Assembly: GCF_032452875.1 (NCBI RefSeq)
Contig: NC_083896.1
Location: 1,922,001-1,986,000, forward strand
Direction of reading: 5' to 3'
DNA from: Bos javanicus
Taxonomy: Eukaryota > Chordata > Mammalia > Artiodactyla > Bovidae
Length of the DNA: 64,000 nucleotides
Positions 24,609-36,547 of this stretch are shown here, one piece after another. The number at the start of each line of letters is the position of its first letter. Positions within the stretch are counted from its first letter, which is position 1. Under the pieces are notes generated by a model that ran no database searches, was not told where the DNA came from, and saw nothing but the letters and a program-made list of their open reading frames with translations. A program made the translations under genes and the position numbers.

Positions 24609-25648
24609 GCACAAGCTGGAATCAAGATTGCCAGGAGAAATATCAATAACCTCAGATATGCAGATGACACCACCCTTATGGCAGAAAGCAAAGAAGAACT
24701 AAAGAGCCTCTTGATGAAAGTGAAAGAGAAGAGTGAAAAAGTTGGTTTAAAACTCAATATTCAGAAAACTAAGATCATGGAATCTGGTCCCATCATTTCA
24801 TGGCAAATAGATGGGGAAACAATGGAAACAGTGACAGACTTTATTTTTCTGGGCTCCAAAATCACTGCAGATGGTGACTGCAGTCATGAAATTAAAAGAC
24901 ACTTGCTTATTGGAAGAAAAGTTATGACCAACCTAGACAGCATACTAAAAAGCAGAGACATTACTTTGCCAAGAAAGGTCCATTTAGTCAAAGCTATGGT
25001 TTTTCCAGTAGTCATGTATGGATATGAGAGTTGGACTATAAAGAAAGCTGAGTGCCAAAGAATTTCTCCTTTGAACTGTAGTCTTGAAGAAGACTCTTGA
25101 GAGTCCTTTGGACTGCAAGGAGATCCAACCAGTCCATCCTAAAGGAAATCAGTCCTGAAACTCCAACACTTTGGCCACTTGATGCAAAGAGCTGACTCAT
25201 TTGAAAAGACCCTGATGTTGGGAAAAATTGAAGGCAGGACGAAAAGGGGATAACAGAGGATGAGATGACTGGATAACATCACTGACTCGATGGACATTTA
25301 AGTAAGCTCTGGGAGTTGGTGATGGACAAGGAAGCCTGGTGTGCTGCAGTCCATGGAGTTGCAAAGAGTCGGACAAGACTGAACGACTGAACTGAACTGA
25401 ACTGAAGAAAAATGCGTTGGTTAGCTCAAGGTTCGAGAAAAGTTGAGTTTAGGTGGAACCAGGTGTCGTCATGGCAACACAGAATTGTAAAAGAAACCTC
25501 CTTTTAAATTTGTATAGAGAAGCGAAAAAAATCTGACACCTGCAGTTTGTTTCTTCCTGTTGCTTAACAGAGAGGTAAAAAGTGTCTGACACTTGTAGCT
25601 GTTTCCTCAGTTTGGAGACCCCTAGCCTTCCTGCCTGTTACCCTCTCA

Positions 25649-26590
25649 ATTATTTCTATTTATTCTTTATTTTATTCTGTCCACTTTATTCACACAAATA
25701 GTCATCTTCCTTACCTGCTATCCTGTACCTTGTACCTTTCCTTTGTAAAATGTCTTGGAGATCGTTCCGTGTCAAATTACAAGGAGGCTTGTCATTTCTT
25801 ATGGCACCATACGATTGCACTGATGTTTCTTCTCCCAGTGCCCTGTGACATACATTTAAGGTGTTTCCAATCTTTGACTACCCCAAGGTATGTTGCAACA
25901 ATTAACCTAGTGTTGTACACAAGGATGAATGTATTTCTAGCACAACTTCCTAAAAGAGGAATTGCTAGATTACATGGAGCTGCATTTGCAATCACGAGCG
26001 ATCTGCCAGGTTGTCCTCAGTAGGGCTCAGGCCAGTTTACACTCCAACAGCACATGACAGGGCTTGTTTCCTGCTCACACGGGATCACATACATTTTCAG
26101 CCTTTGACCACCTGATAAGTAAAAAAATCAGACTATACATTTCAGGCATCAATGCCTTTGCCTTTACTTTTGAACCTTCCTCTGCCTCTCACCCAGATCC
26201 CTCTGACCTGTGACCTATCTACTCTGAGCACTGCCAGTCTCTATAGTTCCCACAAGCATGTAACTCCTATGGCTGGTTGTCCTTTCTGTTATTGAACCTC
26301 CCATGTTACTTGGTTAGATGTCTATCTCCCTGACTATTGATTTCTCCAAGGCAGGAACTTTGACTTAATCACCTTGATGTCCTCAGCACCCGACACCAGG
26401 CCTAGAAGATATATACTTATTTAATGAATATTAAAAATACTTCAATTGCATATGAGTTGGTGACACCATTATTAACAGCACACTAGGTTTTTGTAGTTTG
26501 AGGTAACTTCTCCTCTCTCATACACGTGATACTCTGTCCCTGGAGCCACTCTGCATCAGGAGCCTCCCCTGCTTTGCCCCTGAGTACTCA
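25649..26590. other. No gene; probable old L1 trace
   Basis: 25660-26130 resembles strongly diverged antisense L1 3' sequence (GGAATTGCTAGATTACATGG). The rest is unassigned. Confidence 0.4.
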
Positions 26591-26599
26591 TTCTGTATA

Positions 26600-26905
26600 G
26601 GCTTCCCTGGTAGCTCGACTGGTTAAGAATCTGCCTGCAATGCAGGAGACCCTGGTTCGATTCTTGGGTTGGGAAGAGCCCCTGGAGGATGGATAGGCTA
26701 CCCACTCTGTTATTCTTGGGCTTCCCTGGTGGCTCAGATGGTAAAGAATCTGCCCGCAATGTGGGAATTCTGGGTTGGGAAGATTCCCTGGAGAAGGGCA
26801 TGGCAACCCACTCCAGTATTCCTACCTGGAGAATCCCCAAGGACAGAGAGAAGCCTGGCGGGCTACAGTCCACGGGACACCACTGAGTGACTAAGCACAC
26901 ACAAC
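26600..26905 (+). mobile_element. Bov-tA SINE pair in tandem
   Basis: A first Bov-tA head and partial body (26600-26727) is followed at once by a second full head (26728, GGCTTCCCTGGTGGCTCAG) and body. It could be a dimeric element or an insertion of one into another. Confidence 0.85.
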
Positions 26906-27088
26906 ACGTTCTGTGCAGAGGTCAAGGAGATAGTGACTGGGAAGGAATTGTAGATTCCATCGTCAGATCTGACGCCATCCTTCCAGGAAAAGGTCTGGGT
27001 TTGACTTCTGAAAGCAAAGTTGGAAAAACGCCAAATGTTTTCTGCTGCCATGTGTGCCACACTTAAAGGGAATACATCTGATCCAAGG

Positions 27089-27315
27089 GGGCTTCCCAGG
27101 TGGCAACAGTGGTAAAGAACCCACCTGCCAATGCAGGAGACATAAGAACTGCAGGTTCAATCCCTAGGGCAGGAAGATCCCCTGGAGAAGGGCACGGCAA
27201 CCCACTCCAGTATTCTTGCCTGGAGAATCCCATGGACAGAGGAGCCTGGCAGGCTACAGTCCAAGGGGTCGCGCAGATTCAGACTCGACTGATGTGACTT
27301 AGCATGCATGCACAC
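27089..27315 (+). mobile_element. Bov-tA SINE
   Basis: Head GGGGCTTCCCAGGTGGC, an insertion of about 10 bases before the B box, then a full Bov-A body. Confidence 0.88.
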
Positions 27316-27424
27316 ATCCTATCCACGACTTAACTAGAAAGGGGTTAGCTTTACTATTTAAGCCATGGAAACTTTCTCCCAACTTTCCTTGCAAATAGTC
27401 ATTGCTTAAATAAAAGGTTATATT

Positions 27425-27559
27425 GCTACCGCTGCTGCTGCTAAGTTGCTTTAGTCGTGTCCGACTCTGTGTGACCCCATAGACGGCAGCCCACCAGGCT
27501 CACCCGTCCCTGGGATTCTCCAGGCAAGAACACTGGAGTGGGTTGCCATTTCCTTCTCC
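27425..27559 (-). mobile_element. Bov-A SINE monomer
   Basis: Minus-orientation monomer with the GCTGCTGCTGCT tail. It is bracketed by AAAAGGTTATATT, perfect 13 bp (27412-27424 and 27560-27572). Confidence 0.94.
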
Positions 27560-27572
27560 AAAAGGTTATATT

Positions 27573-29046
27573 ATTGACAAGTAAAACAAGCCAGATTTCC
27601 TTGAAATGAAAGCATGGAGCTAGTTTGTACATTAAATATGTATTTAAGCTTCATGAGAACCACTCCTGACTACTTTGAAAAGGAAATGAATGTGACTTTA
27701 TCATCAGCTCTGCCCATTTTTCTCATGTATGCAATGTGTCATCCTCCTAGTCTACCTCCATGCTGGTTAAATGAAGAGAAATGATGATGTATCTCATCTA
27801 CTTACGTTAATTTCATTGTTTCTCATCATGAGCAATTTATATGAGAACTGACATTAATTAATTCCACCTTCATCTGTCATTTAGTTCAACATTTAATCTA
27901 GTCCCATGCATCAGACAAAAATGTAGTGCTCTAAATGCTGAAGTTTTTACCTTGGGTGAAAAAGGAGGTCATAAATCTAAAACAGCACTGGCGTCTCATC
28001 CTTTTGCCTGCCACTCCATCAACCGTAAGTAGATACTGGCTTCAGGAAAGTTCAGGAAACAGAGCTGTCAAGATGGATGGACTTAATGTGGAAGTGTGTG
28101 TTACCGTGACCAGACTCTCAATTCTTAATGATCCTCACAATAAGAAGTCTATTCTGAGGAATGCTATCAGAAATTGTAGCAGCCTTCACATTGAGTCAAT
28201 ACTGTTTCTGGCATTTCACCATTATTGTGGGTTCCTTTTTAGAGCCACAGCAAAGATCAAACACATTCTGATATGCCTCTTTGAAGAGCCAACCGTGAGG
28301 CTAAGGCCCTCAGTGCTTTCCCGTTGCCCATGATCTGTCTCCCCAGTCTTCCTATCCAGAGCTCAACACACTCGGCCCCCCCACCGTGTGTGGGCTTGCT
28401 TCTCCCCCATCCCCACCACTGCTCAGTGGCCATGCTGTAAGTGAGCAGATCACTCATCTCTGTTCTGAAGCTGGGTCTGTCTCTTCCTTCATAGGTCCAT
28501 GGCTGTGGCCCTGTCATTCCCCCTGACTCAAGTCTGTGTCCTCCAAAGGTTCTCATTTTCTATTGTTATCTCGCTTCGCTCCACCCTAAGGGCTGAGGCC
28601 CATCCCTCGCCCCTGAGGCTTGCAGTTAAGCCTCTGATCCTGCTGCCAAGCACATTCCGGTCCACACTCCTAACCAGCCACCTGGGGGTGAGGATACCCT
28701 GTACCTCTCTGCGGACCATGGACAGTGGTTGCTCGCCTCAAATCATCACCATTCACCGTTCTCCCTGAATACCTGACTCTAGGTGTTGGATGTATTAATG
28801 CTTCTTCCCACTCCTGTCAGTGCAACAACACCCACCTCAGCCCAGCCCTTCCTTAGCAAAGGTAGGCCTAGAGAGCGCATCCAGACCCTGCTCTCCATCC
28901 TCTTTTGCTGTGGCTAAGCCATCCTCGCCCACTGAGCTCATGACGGATGGCAAGAGTCCTAGTGATGTACTACACTTAAAAACATGTTTTAATCTTTAAC
29001 TGTCACTAAATAAGACATCTTCCTGTGAACAAAAAGAATATAAGAG
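27573..29046. other. No gene recognised
   Basis: A 132-residue plus frame at 27935-28333 and GC-rich frames at 28257-28768 have no visible domain. I found no supporting exon structure. Confidence 0.5.
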
Positions 29047-29230
29047 GGCTTCCCTGGTGGCCCAGTGGCTGGGACTCTGTGCCCCCAGTGCAGTGGGCCC
29101 TGCTGGACCCCTGGTCAGGAAACCAGATCCCACATGCTGCCATTAAGAGTCCGCAGGCTGCAACTAGAGATCCCACAGGCCACAGCTAAGATGTGGTGCA
29201 GCCAATAAAGAAGAAACAATAAAGAAATAA
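29047..29230 (+). mobile_element. CHR-type SINE
   Basis: Head GGGCTTCCCTGGTGGCCCAG, then CHR body text (AACTAGAGATCCCACAGG, GTGGTGCAGCCAATAAAG) and an A-rich tail. Confidence 0.82.
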
Positions 29231-29539
29231 AGCGAAAAATGAGAGACTCTCTCCTTCAACCACAGTCCATCCCTTTTTCCAACGGGAAAATTTGGAAAAT
29301 TCACTTCCAGACTTCTACTGTGTATATACATCTTACTGAAACGGAGAAGCTCCACACGGTCTTTGCTCCCCACCATGTCCTCCACATGCCTTTTGCCTGG
29401 GGAAAACTTTAGTCAAAGAATAAACTTGATCAGAGAAGTGAGAAATGTGGACACAGAGGAAAACAGCCAAGGAGACTAAATAATAATAACGCAGTCATCA
29501 AGCACAGTCAAGGACTTTAGTTCTTTCTCAAGGGTTATA

Positions 29540-29998
29540 GATAATATTCTGAGCCATGTCCTGTGAGTGGTCTTATAGAAACCAAAATACCAGGTGAAAC
29601 GTTAACTACCTGATGATCAGACTGTACCCAGGACTTGAGCTGCCACAATTCTGAGAATGGACCCCAAAGAACTGGGAACAAGTGCGCCCTGGAACTGAAG
29701 ATGAACTCTACCTAAATTAGTGAGATGATGCTGGTCAGACCACCGACGCCAGCTGAAGATGACTGTTAGGGATGGAGGTGCTGTTTCTGCATGTAACCTC
29801 CCCCCCCAACTCTGTCTGCAAAACCTCTCACCCCTGCTTGTCAGGGTCGGGGGGTCAGCCTTGGGACAGATGTCTGCCACCCGCCCCCCAGCTGCAAGCA
29901 TCTGAAATAAAGCAAACATTCTTTTCTACCAACCTGGCCTGCTTGTGGGCTTTTGAGCGGCGAGCATCCAGAGCCCCCACAGGTGACTTTCTGTAACA
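29540..29998 (+). mobile_element. Probable LTR (ERV)
   Basis: The 3' part has GAAATAAAGCAAAC, then ACCAACCTGGCCTGCTTGTG, and a terminal TTTCTGTAACA, the layout of an LTR R-U5. The 5' edge is not fixed. Confidence 0.5.
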
Positions 29999-30675
29999 TT
30001 ATAAGGAGATGAACACACACAAAGAAGATTTAATTTAAGGAGAAATGACACCCTACTATATACTATTATCTTCAACTTGGTGTTTTTTTTCATTAAGCTT
30101 GATACTGGTATAACAGATACAATTCCCTGTGGATATACACACCTACCTTTGCACAGCAGCACAGTATTCCATAGTTTATATGAACTGTTGTCTATTTAGC
30201 CATAATTCTGTTGATACATACTTAAACTGAAGACAGTTTTTCAGTACTACAAATAACGAGGTGAGCTACATTCTCATACAAAATATTATAAACAGTTCCA
30301 CAAGTTAAACAGCTAGGTGTGTACATTTAAGCGAGAAAGAGTCGATGGAGCAGCTGGTGAGGCAGTTGGAGAGAAGGGCGAGGGAAAGAATCATGTAGAG
30401 CTTGTGACCTTCATAACCGTGGAGAGGCCAAGAGTGATTTCCATAGAAGAATCAAACAACCGTTGTACATTTCGGAAAATCACTCTGGTTGGATTATGGA
30501 AGAGAGATGAGAAGAGAGCAAGATTAGAGCCACAGCAGTATTTAGAAGGTTGTTAACATCCAGGCTATTGTGGTAAGTGTATACACGGGGGAGGGGTTGT
30601 TCATACCACGTGATAGGTTACATAGCTCTTCAAGCTACATTAATATAAAAGATTCATCATTTTAAAACACAGACT
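29999..30675. other. No gene recognised
   Basis: A-T rich DNA; 30090-30300 may be old L1 3' sequence (CAGCACAGTATTCCATAG). Nothing else. Confidence 0.4.
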
Positions 30676-31022
30676 AGGGCTTTCCTAGTGGCTCAGTGGT
30701 AAAGAATCTGCCTGCCAATGCAGGAGACACAGGTTCCATCCCAGATTCAGGAAGATCCCACAAGCTGTGTACTACTGAACCCCGGCACCACAAGTGTTGC
30801 GCCTGTGCTCTGGAGCCCGGGAGCCACAGATACTGAGCCCTCCTGTTGCAACTACTGAAGCTCGACTTCCCCACAGCCCCTGTTCTGCAACAAAAGGGGC
30901 CACCACATACCCACATACCCACATACCCCAACTGGAGAATGGACCCCACTCCCCAAAACCAGAGAAAAGTCCTTGCAACAACGAAGACCCAGCACAGCCA
31001 AAAATAAACTTTAAAAAAAGGC
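30676..31022 (+). mobile_element. CHR-type SINE with short internal repeat
   Basis: Bov/CHR tRNA-type head, then a CHR body ending ACCCAGCACAGCCAAAAATA. A short (ACATACCC)n-type tandem repeat lies at about 30905-30930. Confidence 0.82.
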
Positions 31023-32299
31023 AGAATTACTCACATAGACACTGCTAGCGTATTGATTTTTGTTGGTAATGAAATAAAGCAGTCAACAGAGTATGCACAT
31101 AAAAAGGAAACTGGGCAATAAAAGTTGCCTACAAATAAATTGTAAAGATTTTTCTGAGTCACCCAAATAAAGGAGATTTAATCCTAGGCTACATTTTAAA
31201 TTCCAATAACCTAATCTGGGAGACCTGGCTGAAATTCTGAGAGGAGACGTCACCTTTTTGAGGTGTAAAATACAACTTTAGGCCCAGCCAGTTCTAAACA
31301 GTTACCTTGGCTATGGTACAGGAATAATTAGTGGGGTAGGCAGTACCCATCAAGGGCTCTTGAAAAGGACTCCAATCAGACGGGCATAGGAGGTGGTCCC
31401 CACTTAAGTAACAAGGATCTGGAAGCAAATATGCTTAGAAAATTGTTCGTTTCCACTTGGCCTCCAGGGTACAACCCACTGTCTGTCTGCATTTTCTTAC
31501 GGACTGAGAAAGAACAAACCATTTCCTTTTGTCTTAGGAATGTTCACCTTTGTCTTTACCCAAATTTGTATTTCATATTCATTTAATATCAATTCATCAG
31601 TTAATATTTGGAGAGAATGAAATAAACACCCCTGAACTGGTCCTTATCTCTAGCTGGAGAGTTGGGTAACTCACAAGTAGATATCATCTCAAGAGACTGA
31701 AAGCTGACAGGAAGAGAATTAGCCTGGGAATCTGAGGCTAAGCCAGATGGGAGTCACTGGGACGGTTTGCTTCTTCCCTCTCTCCCATGCCAGCGCTGCC
31801 CCTTGTCATAGGATGTGGTTGTTATGGTGACAGTGTAGAGAGGAGGAGAAGGAGTAGAGGGCACCCTCAGACTTCTACGCCTCTAACCTGGCTCAAGTCC
31901 TGAGATGCCCACAGCCTGCTGAGGACACGACGAGGCCAAGAAGGCCCGGCAGTGGCTTCTTTGTGTCCCCGTCCCAGCATGCGGGCCCCAGGTGTTGGAC
32001 TCCTCCCACGCACTTCTGGTGATTTTCTCTCAGGGTTTAGACACCCTCCTATGCTATCTTGTTTCCATCACGACTGTGTCAGCTCCATCCATCCTCGTCT
32101 GTTTAGCCCAATCTTTCCTTGGATACAAGGGAGCTACGCACAGCAAGGACCGTGTCCAGAGGCCGGGGTCCAGTTCCTGCTGTGCCGTTTTCCTCCAGCA
32201 GCTCATCCCAGCCTGAGTTCTGCTCAGGTAGGATCCCCGCCCCATCCATAGGCACCCAAGTGCCGGGCCACATTTCTAGGTGATTTATAATAGGGGGAG
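31023..32299. other. No gene recognised
   Basis: Overlapping short frames occur on both strands at 31950-32250 with no domain. Nothing else identified. Confidence 0.5.
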
Positions 32300-32512
32300 T
32301 GAAAAGTGAAAGTGAAACCGTTAGTCCCTGAGTCACGTCCGACTCTTGGTGACCCCATGGACTGTAGCCCGCCAGGCTCCTCTGTCCATGGGGATTCTCC
32401 AGGCAAGAATACTGGAGTGGGTTGCCATGCCCTTCTCCAGCGGACCTTCCTGACCCAGGGACTGAAACTAGGTCCCCCACATTGCAGGCAGATTCTTGAC
32501 CATCTCAGCCAT
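32300..32512 (-). mobile_element. Bov-tA SINE
   Basis: Complete element in minus orientation: GTGAAAAGTGAAAGTG tail side at 32300 and tRNA head side at 32512. Confidence 0.9.
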
Positions 32513-33129
32513 AATAAGGGGAAGAGATAGATGAATATCTCAACACACCAAACAAAGGGTACTAAAGACAGAGATAAGAAGGACCGCTTAACAACAGGAA
32601 AGAACAACCCCAGAACACCTAAGCTGATATGTTTTGATGTGTGGACCTTGAGTGTGTATTTGTGTGTAAAGATTACAAAAGAGACTACAAAAGAATCAAT
32701 GACTTTGAAAAGAACCAGAAAAAGTCGATTTTGTAAAGCCAAATGCAATTCGGAACTTTGACAGAGATCTGACGTTTAGACTTTTGCCTAAAGTGGGAAA
32801 AAAAAAAAGGATTTTATATTCCCTTTGACTTGTTCTCCTTAAAACTTTTGGACATCTTTAAAAGCACTTTTAGAATGAGGTTGTTTTGCCCTGGTCCCGG
32901 GCAGGGCCCAGTGCTGACGTCTTCAACTGAAATATAAATGGCACCGAAAACAGCACTAAATCAAATTCTGATGCTTTACTTATACATAAATGATTCAGTA
33001 TAAATTATTTTATTTCCTTTGTGATTTTTCTTTGACCCATGGATTTTAAGACATATGTAGCTAATTCGCCATTAAGGAATGTGTAAAAAAAAGGTTAATA
33101 AACTGGGGTCTGAGATTGCCATCCTTTGA

Positions 33130-33600
33130 AAGGTCTGTGAGGTTGGTCCTTGGCTCTCATCTGGACACTTGGATTTTTCTCACCACTTGATAACAGAAAG
33201 GGGGACTCATTGTACTGAAATTATTTATACAAATAGTGTTTCTCGTGATGAACACCAGCTTCCCTTTGGGGAATCCAGAGTTTTGACCCATGCCAAGCAC
33301 AGGGTACCCATATGCCTGAGCTCCTGTAAAAACCCCGAACACCTAGGTTCAGGCAAAGTTCCCTGGGAGACAGCGTTTCACGAGTCTCATAATCATTTGC
33401 TGCTGGAGCGATTGCTTCCTGTGTGGCTCCACTAGAAGAGGACCCTTTGAAGATGGGAATTGTCTTTCTCCAGATTTCCTCCACACTCCCCTTTCCTGTG
33501 ACAATTTTGTTCTGGTTCCTTTACTCCACTCTGTCCAGGTACCTGTTAAGCCTTTCAAATAAACTTTTCATCTCTGTTATCACATTTTTATTTCAACATT
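33130..33600 (+). mobile_element. Probable LTR (ERV)
   Basis: The order GCTCCTGTAAAAACCCCGAA, TGTGTGGCTCCACTAGAAGAGG, CTGTCCAGGTACC and TTTCAAATAAACTTTTC resembles an LTR with a TATA-like element, R region and poly(A) signal. Family not identified. Confidence 0.45.
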
Positions 33601-33929
33601 CCCATTTTTAAACACAATTTTATGTGCTAAAATTCCCTTTTCACATGCATTGTCCACCTTTTCTATCACATCCTGATCCATGTTTTTCAGTTATTTTATT
33701 TTTTATTGGGATATAGTTGCTTTACAATGTCATGTTAATTTCTGCTGTACAACAAAGTGAATCAGCCACACATATACATAAATCTCCTCTTCCTTGGATT
33801 TCCTTCCCATTTAGGTCACCACAGAGCATTAAGTAGAGTTCCCCGTCCTATACAGTCAGTGCTCTTTAGCCTTCTATTTTTACATAGTATGTATAGTTTC
33901 TATTTTATACATAACCTATAGTGTATATA

Positions 33930-34161
33930 GGCTTCCCAGGTAGCGCTAGTGGTAAAGAACCTGCCTGCCAGTTCAGGAGACATAAGAGACACAGGTTCGA
34001 TCCCTGGGTCAGGAAGATTCCCTGGAGGAGGACATGGCAACCCACTCCAGCATTCTCGCCTAGAGAATCCCCATGGACAGAGGAGCCTGGAGGGCTACAG
34101 TTCATAGGATCACAAAGAGTCAGACACCACTGAAGCGACTTAGCACACACGTGCGCACACG
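33930..34161 (+). mobile_element. Bov-tA SINE inside L1
   Basis: Full element bracketed by GTGTATATA (33921-33929 and 34162-34170). Confidence 0.92.
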
Positions 34162-34298
34162 GTGTATATATGCCGATCCCAATCTCCCAATTCATCGCAC
34201 CTCACTTCCCCACATGGTATCCATACATTTGTCTGTGTCTCTATTCTTGCTCTGCAAATAAATTCATCTTTACTACTTTCTAGATTCCACATCTCTGC

Positions 34299-34300
<2 letters not shown>

Positions 34301-34347
<47 letters not shown>
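34301..34347. repeat. (TA)n microsatellite
   Basis: About 23 uninterrupted TA units inside the antisense L1 fragment. Confidence 0.95.
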
Positions 34348-34351
<4 letters not shown>

Positions 34352-34889
34352 TTTCTCTTTCTGACTTACTTAACTCTACATAACACCTGTATTTTTTCAG
34401 CTATTTTAAAGTCCTTACTTTCTAGTTCCAACATTTGCACTATCTCTAGTTCTCCTTCTGTGATGACTCTGTTTTTGTCCAGGGGTTGAAACTCCTTTCC
34501 TTTTTGAGTGTCTCATATGTTTTTATTTTTTGGCATGCTAGAGATAAAAACCATTGATGCTCAGAAAAGGGCCCACCTGCTCTGTCAGGCTTCTAGCACA
34601 CATGCGCATGTGTGGGGGTGGTGGGCGTGGGAGTGGTCCTGCTTCAGTCGAACTTCTAGGTACCCAAGTCTAGTCTTGCATCTTTCTTTAGATTCTGTTC
34701 AACACTAGCCTCAAACATTTTGAAGGTAGGTCCAGGGTTTTCTTGGTATTAAGACACCTGCTCCGCGGTACCTTCTCATGCCAGCCCCAGCAAACTAACA
34801 CAGATAGGAATGAAGGTATCAAAGTGGTATCTTTGACCAGGTTGTCCAGCATCAAAAAGGCAGAGAGTGAACAAAGTTCCCACACTATT

Positions 34890-35026
34890 GCAGCAAAATC
34901 ATAATGATCTTTATTTAAAATCAGAGTCCACAGCGAGAAGCCATCCCACATGAGTATGTACATGCCTGATGCCCTGGGTTTCCCCATATCCCTCCATTCT
35001 TTCAGCTTCTGGACCATCACCAAAAC
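34890..35026 (-). other. Candidate 3'-terminal exon (acceptor plus poly(A) signal)
   Basis: On the minus strand a strong polypyrimidine tract and acceptor (T-rich run, CCCCACAG before GTTTTGG) is followed about 115 bases later by AATAAA (34915-34910), then a GT-rich stretch. This is the layout of a terminal exon. It lies about 2.7 kb past the MTNR1B stop on the same strand, so it could be an alternative MTNR1B 3' exon, part of an unrecognised non-coding transcript, or chance. No coding potential is recognised. Confidence 0.3.
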
Positions 35027-35591
35027 CTGTGGGGAAAAAAAAGGTCCCAGTTAGTGGACTGTTAGCACTGAACCCTGGCAAGCCAGGCCACATCTGTGGG
35101 CCCAGCGAACTGAAGCGAGCTTTTATTCCTTCAACCGTATTTACTGAGCCAGAGCTGTGTCACACACTCAACCCAGAGCAAAAAGATACAGGATAAGAGG
35201 AGAAGGTGGGGAACACTCCATTGTCTTCACTTCAGGAGTGGCTAGCCAACCCCTGTAGTTGGTGCCTGGGGGCAGGAGGCAAGGGGAGTAGAAGGCAAGC
35301 ACAGGCCAGGCCTGGTCAGCACAGGCTCTGCCCAGAGCTGGGAAAAGCGGCTGCAGCCCCGGGAGAGGCCTTAGAATTCCTGTGTGTCTCTGTCTGAGGT
35401 CTGGACTGGGAGGCCTCCCTGGGCGGGACTTTCCACACTGGGCAGTTGAATCCCAACCTTTCAGTCACTAAACCTGGAACATCTACTTTCTGAGCAGTCT
35501 GGTTAAAGACCACCAGGGTCAGAATCAGATTCCCAGAACCCTTCCCAATATCTGCACAGTCAAAATCTCCTGTTTGACAACCTCCCAGGTC

Positions 35592-35626
35592 ACACACATA
35601 CATACACACACACACACACACACAAA
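35592..35626. repeat. (CA)n microsatellite
   Basis: CA repeat with two ATAC interruptions at the left end. Confidence 0.9.
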
Positions 35627-35775
35627 CAGGAGCCCCAGGCTCCACACCTTCTTTAAGTTTCTTCGTACAAGCATGGGTAATACCTTTTCAAGGAGTTTTA
35701 ACAATTAAACAAGATAACACATACCCAGCACTTGGAGCCCCCAAGCTTCCAGGTGACCCAGTGACTGGGCAGTGT

Positions 35776-35982
35776 GTCGGTTGCGCAGTCGTGTCCGACT
35801 CTTTGTGACCCCATGGACTGTAGCCAGGCTCCTCTGTCCATGGGATTCTCCAGACAAGAATCCTGGAGTGGGTTGCCATGCCCTCCTCCAACGGATCTTT
35901 CCGACCCAGGGATCAAACCCACATCTCCTGTGTCTCCTGCGTTGGCAGCCGGTTCTTTACCACCAGCACCACCTGAGAAGCC
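35776..35982 (-). mobile_element. Bov-tA SINE
   Basis: Complete element in minus orientation; the head side ends at 35982 (GAGAAGCCC). Confidence 0.9.
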
Positions 35983-36138
35983 CTCTAGCAGTGACAGTGA
36001 CGACTAAAGGTCCCTAAACATTAGAAATGTCTGATGTTTAAATATGATTAGCAAATGTTCAGTAATAAAATTCCAATGCAACTAAGTTTCGGGGGAAAAA
36101 CCCTGAGAATACACAGGCTGAGGAAGGCCCTGGGGCAG

Positions 36139-36200
36139 AGGTGGCCCCACTGCCACACACACCTTCCCGAGGTGGCCCCACTGCCACACACACCTTCCCG
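36139..36200. repeat. Perfect 31-bp tandem duplication
   Basis: Two exact copies of a 31-bp unit beginning AGGTGGCCCCACTGCC lie end to end (36139-36169 and 36170-36200). With no difference between copies the duplication is probably recent, or an assembly artefact. Confidence 0.85.
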
Positions 36201-36513
36201 TCCCCTTCCGTCCACTCCAGTCTTCTCGGGTCCCTGCTTCTCTCCTTCCGGGTCACCCTTCATGCTCTGTAGGTAGAATAATGACGAGGGAATGATGACG
36301 AGTGCCAGCCATGCCCTCACTCTCAGGCCGTGTCATCGCAGCAACTCCTCACACAGCCCTGAGGGGGCAGGCGGTGGCACGGTCTCTGTTTAAAGGGGAG
36401 CAACTGAGGAAGACAGAGGGTAGGGGTCTGCCAAGCACACAAGCAAGTCACACAGCTTGAACAGGGTGGGACCAGGAAAGGAAGCTGGGTAGGCTCTAGT
36501 CCAGACGCCTGAG

Positions 36514-36514
<1 letters not shown>

Positions 36515-36547
<33 letters not shown>

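Larger units (their letters stand above)
23206..25404 (+). mobile_element. BovB LINE with RT remnant, inside the LTR
   Basis: A 5'-truncated BovB runs from before the RT domain to the CTGAACTGAACTGAACTGA terminus. It is bracketed by AAGAAAAA (23198-23205 and 25405-25412). RT traces include FCFIDYAKAFDCMDHNKLW (about 23710-23770) and NNLRYADDTTLMAESKEEL (about 24645). Stops and shifts break the frame. It carries a 108-bp internal duplication and a solo LTR. Confidence 0.88.
22698..25648 (-). mobile_element. ERV LTR (minus), split by a BovB insertion
   Basis: On the minus strand the 5' part is 25648-25413 (begins TGAGAGGGTAACAGGC) and the 3' part is 23205-22698 (holds TTAATAAAACTTTATT and ends near GCTCAGCAACA). 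Removing the BovB at 23206-25404 and one copy of AAGAAAAA joins the two parts into one LTR of about 735 bases. Short motifs (AGCTTAAGAAAA) recur within it. No clear host target duplication is seen at its outer edges. Confidence 0.7.
33695..34380 (-). mobile_element. L1 3' end, antisense, split by a Bov-tA
   Basis: Antisense L1 text on both sides of the SINE at 33930-34161 (GGGATATAGTTGCTTTACAA on the left; TTTTTCTCTTTCTGACTTAC on the right). A (TA)n tract grew inside it. Confidence 0.75.

Noticed and set aside
27935..28333. 132-residue open frame as a gene
   Set aside because: No domain, start context or splice support, and comparable frames arise by chance in this window.
30900..30930. (ACATACCC) short repeat as a CRISPR-like array
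   Set aside because: Units are directly adjacent with no spacers, in a SINE of a vertebrate genome.
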